This document shows positions 63,037-64,000 of a DNA stretch of 64,000 bases, piece by piece. The notes below the pieces were generated by a model. That model did no database searches. It was given only the letters and a program-made list of their open reading frames with translations, and was not told the origin of the DNA. Source of the stretch: Pseudomonas yamanorum (GTDB taxonomy: Bacteria; Pseudomonadota; Gammaproteobacteria; Pseudomonadales; Pseudomonadaceae); assembly GCF_013386765.1 (NCBI RefSeq), contig NZ_JACARE010000056.1, positions 17,306-81,305 of the forward strand. Reading direction: 5' to 3'. The translations under genes were made by a program, and so were the position numbers. The number at the start of each line of letters is the position of its first letter. The first letter of the stretch is position 1.

Positions 63037-64000
63037 ATGACCTCCAGCGCATCACCCTTCCCGTTTTTTGACCACAGCCGCCATAAACTCACCGTTCGCA
63101 ACGTTGATGCAGTACTTGACGTTCTCGCCTTCGAAGGCACAGAGGGCCTGAGCGAACTGTTCAACTACCGCGTGGAGTTCACCAGCACCGCCCGCGACAT
63201 TGCTGCCGAGAAAATGCTCGGTCAGAACGCCACGTTCAGCTTGTACAGCGCACCGCAGCAATCGCCGATGCGCGGTTTCATCCAGCCGCCTGCCAGGCAG
63301 TTGCGCACGCTGCATGGCGTAGTCACCGGCTTCAAACGCCTGTCCGGCTCCGTTGATGAAGCCCGCTACGAAATCACCCTGGAACCCCACTTTGCCCTGC
63401 TGGGGCGAGGCCAGCAGTTCCGCATCTACCAGCACCAATCCGTCCCGCAGATCGTCGAAAGCATCCTGCGCAACCGCCACGACTTTGAAGGCCAGGACTT
63501 CTTCTTCAACCTGGTGCGCGACTACCCCAAGCGCGACCAGGTCATGCAGTACGGCGAGAGCGATTTGGCATTCATCACCCGCCTGCTGGCTGATGTGGGC
63601 ATCTGGTACCGCTTCACCCGCGATGAACGCCTGAACATCGAGGTGGTGGAATTCCACGACGACCAACGCCATTACCAATTCAATGTCGAGCTTGCCTACC
63701 GCCCGCAATCCGGGCTCAGCAGCACCGGGCAAGACGGCGTGTGGAACCTGCAATCCAGCCATCAGGTGGTGGAGCAGCACGTCAATATTCGCAGCTACCA
63801 CCACCGCGTGGCCCACGCCCACCTGAACGGGGAAATCGACCAAACCCGTGGCGCCACCACCACCTACGGCGAGGCCTATCACTACGCCGAACCTTACACA
63901 GTCATGGGCGACCGCTACGCCTTCGACGAAGACCTGCAAAGCGAAAGCGGCTACTTCTACGCCCGCTTGCGCCACGAGCGTTACCTCAATGGCCAGACCC
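63037..64000 (+). CDS. vgrG: Type VI secretion tip protein VgrG/TssI, 5' part
   Basis: The frame is open to the window end (321 codons). It starts MTSSASPFPFFDHSRHKL and shows the gp27-like VgrG domain: GLSELFNYRVEF, RGFIQPPARQLRTLHGVVTGF minus its ends, YEITLEPHFALL, QSVPQIVESIL and YGESDLAFITRLLADVGIWYRF in slightly shorter form. VgrG trimers cap the T6SS needle and carry effectors. The rest, including any C-terminal effector extension and cargo genes, lies outside. AGGGA about 9 bp upstream is the likely ribosome site. Confidence 0.95.
   Translation, partial: MTSSASPFPFFDHSRHKLTVRNVDAVLDVLAFEGTEGLSELFNYRVEFTSTARDIAAEKMLGQNATFSLYSAPQQSPMRGFIQPPARQLRTLHGVVTGFKRLSGSVDEARYEITLEPHFALLGRGQQFRIYQHQSVPQIVESILRNRHDFEGQDFFFNLVRDYPKRDQVMQYGESDLAFITRLLADVGIWYRFTRDERLNIEVVEFHDDQRHYQFNVELAYRPQSGLSSTGQDGVWNLQSSHQVVEQHVNIRSYHHRVAHAHLNGEIDQTRGATTTYGEAYHYAEPYTVMGDRYAFDEDLQSESGYFYARLRHERYLNGQT

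Noticed and set aside
63052..63975. A 307-codon frame antisense to the vgrG start
   Set aside because: The plus-strand frame carries clear VgrG motifs and continues past the window; the antisense frame is a coding shadow.

Overview
The window is chromosomal DNA of a high-G+C gammaproteobacterium, almost certainly a Pseudomonas of the fluorescens group. The evidence is the GdhB-type NAD glutamate dehydrogenase of about 1,620 residues, the Bat/MoxR operon, the 552-residue CysI with a trailing DUF934 gene, the Cti cis-trans isomerase, CobN partnered with ChlI/ChlD-like subunits, and the GTGGGAGCTGGCTTGCCTGCG-type REP inverted pairs typical of this group. No rRNA, tRNA, prophage, insertion sequence or CRISPR array was seen.

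Layout. 1-762: 3' end of an ABC solute-binding protein. 937-7782 (minus): six-gene moxR-DUF58-DUF4381-batA-batB-batD operon. 8114-8470: small acidic unknown protein. 8940-13799: gdhB with a strong terminator. 13899-14894: Sel1-repeat accessory gene lying between two near-identical terminator-like sequences. 15087-17952 (minus): two tandem GntR/FCD regulators and a dctA-type dicarboxylate symporter, with two GGTC-N-GACC palindromes upstream of the symporter. 18185-26329: tag, a cupin, a MocR regulator divergent from an AhpD-like gene, an SDR plus phosphotransferase pair, a solitary TadG-like protein and a 2-hydroxyacid dehydrogenase. 26461-27210 (minus): a cysteine hydrolase gene preceded by what looks like a complete transcription attenuator with a threonine-rich leader peptide. 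27215-31504: TetR regulator, tautomerase, Ser/Thr permease, SulP permease. 31513-33571: FAD monooxygenase divergent from a MarR regulator across a perfect palindrome. 33627-35763 (minus): cysI-DUF934. 35997-37516: a 37-residue membrane protein with a Fur-box-like site, a periplasmic binding protein and a DUF2970 protein.

37665-44663 encodes a 2,332-residue protein with a predicted dermonecrotic-toxin-like N-terminal part, three successive helix-plus-LRR modules and a C-terminal NEL-type E3 ubiquitin ligase domain with a Cys-Gly-Asp active-site motif. It is the most striking accessory gene here.

From 44710 on the theme is vitamin B12: B12-dependent metH (minus), then cti and nfuA, then a riboswitch-headed cbtB-cbtA-cobE-cobM operon (minus) and a second riboswitch-headed cobW-cobN-chlI-chlD operon (plus). 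The two B12 regulons point away from each other and are separated by a FabF-like synthase and a divergent HxlR regulator that share a palindromic intergenic site. The window ends inside a type VI secretion vgrG gene.

Coordinates are taken from the sequence. Functions come from recognising family motifs by eye. Regulatory sites are pattern-based inferences unless stated otherwise.
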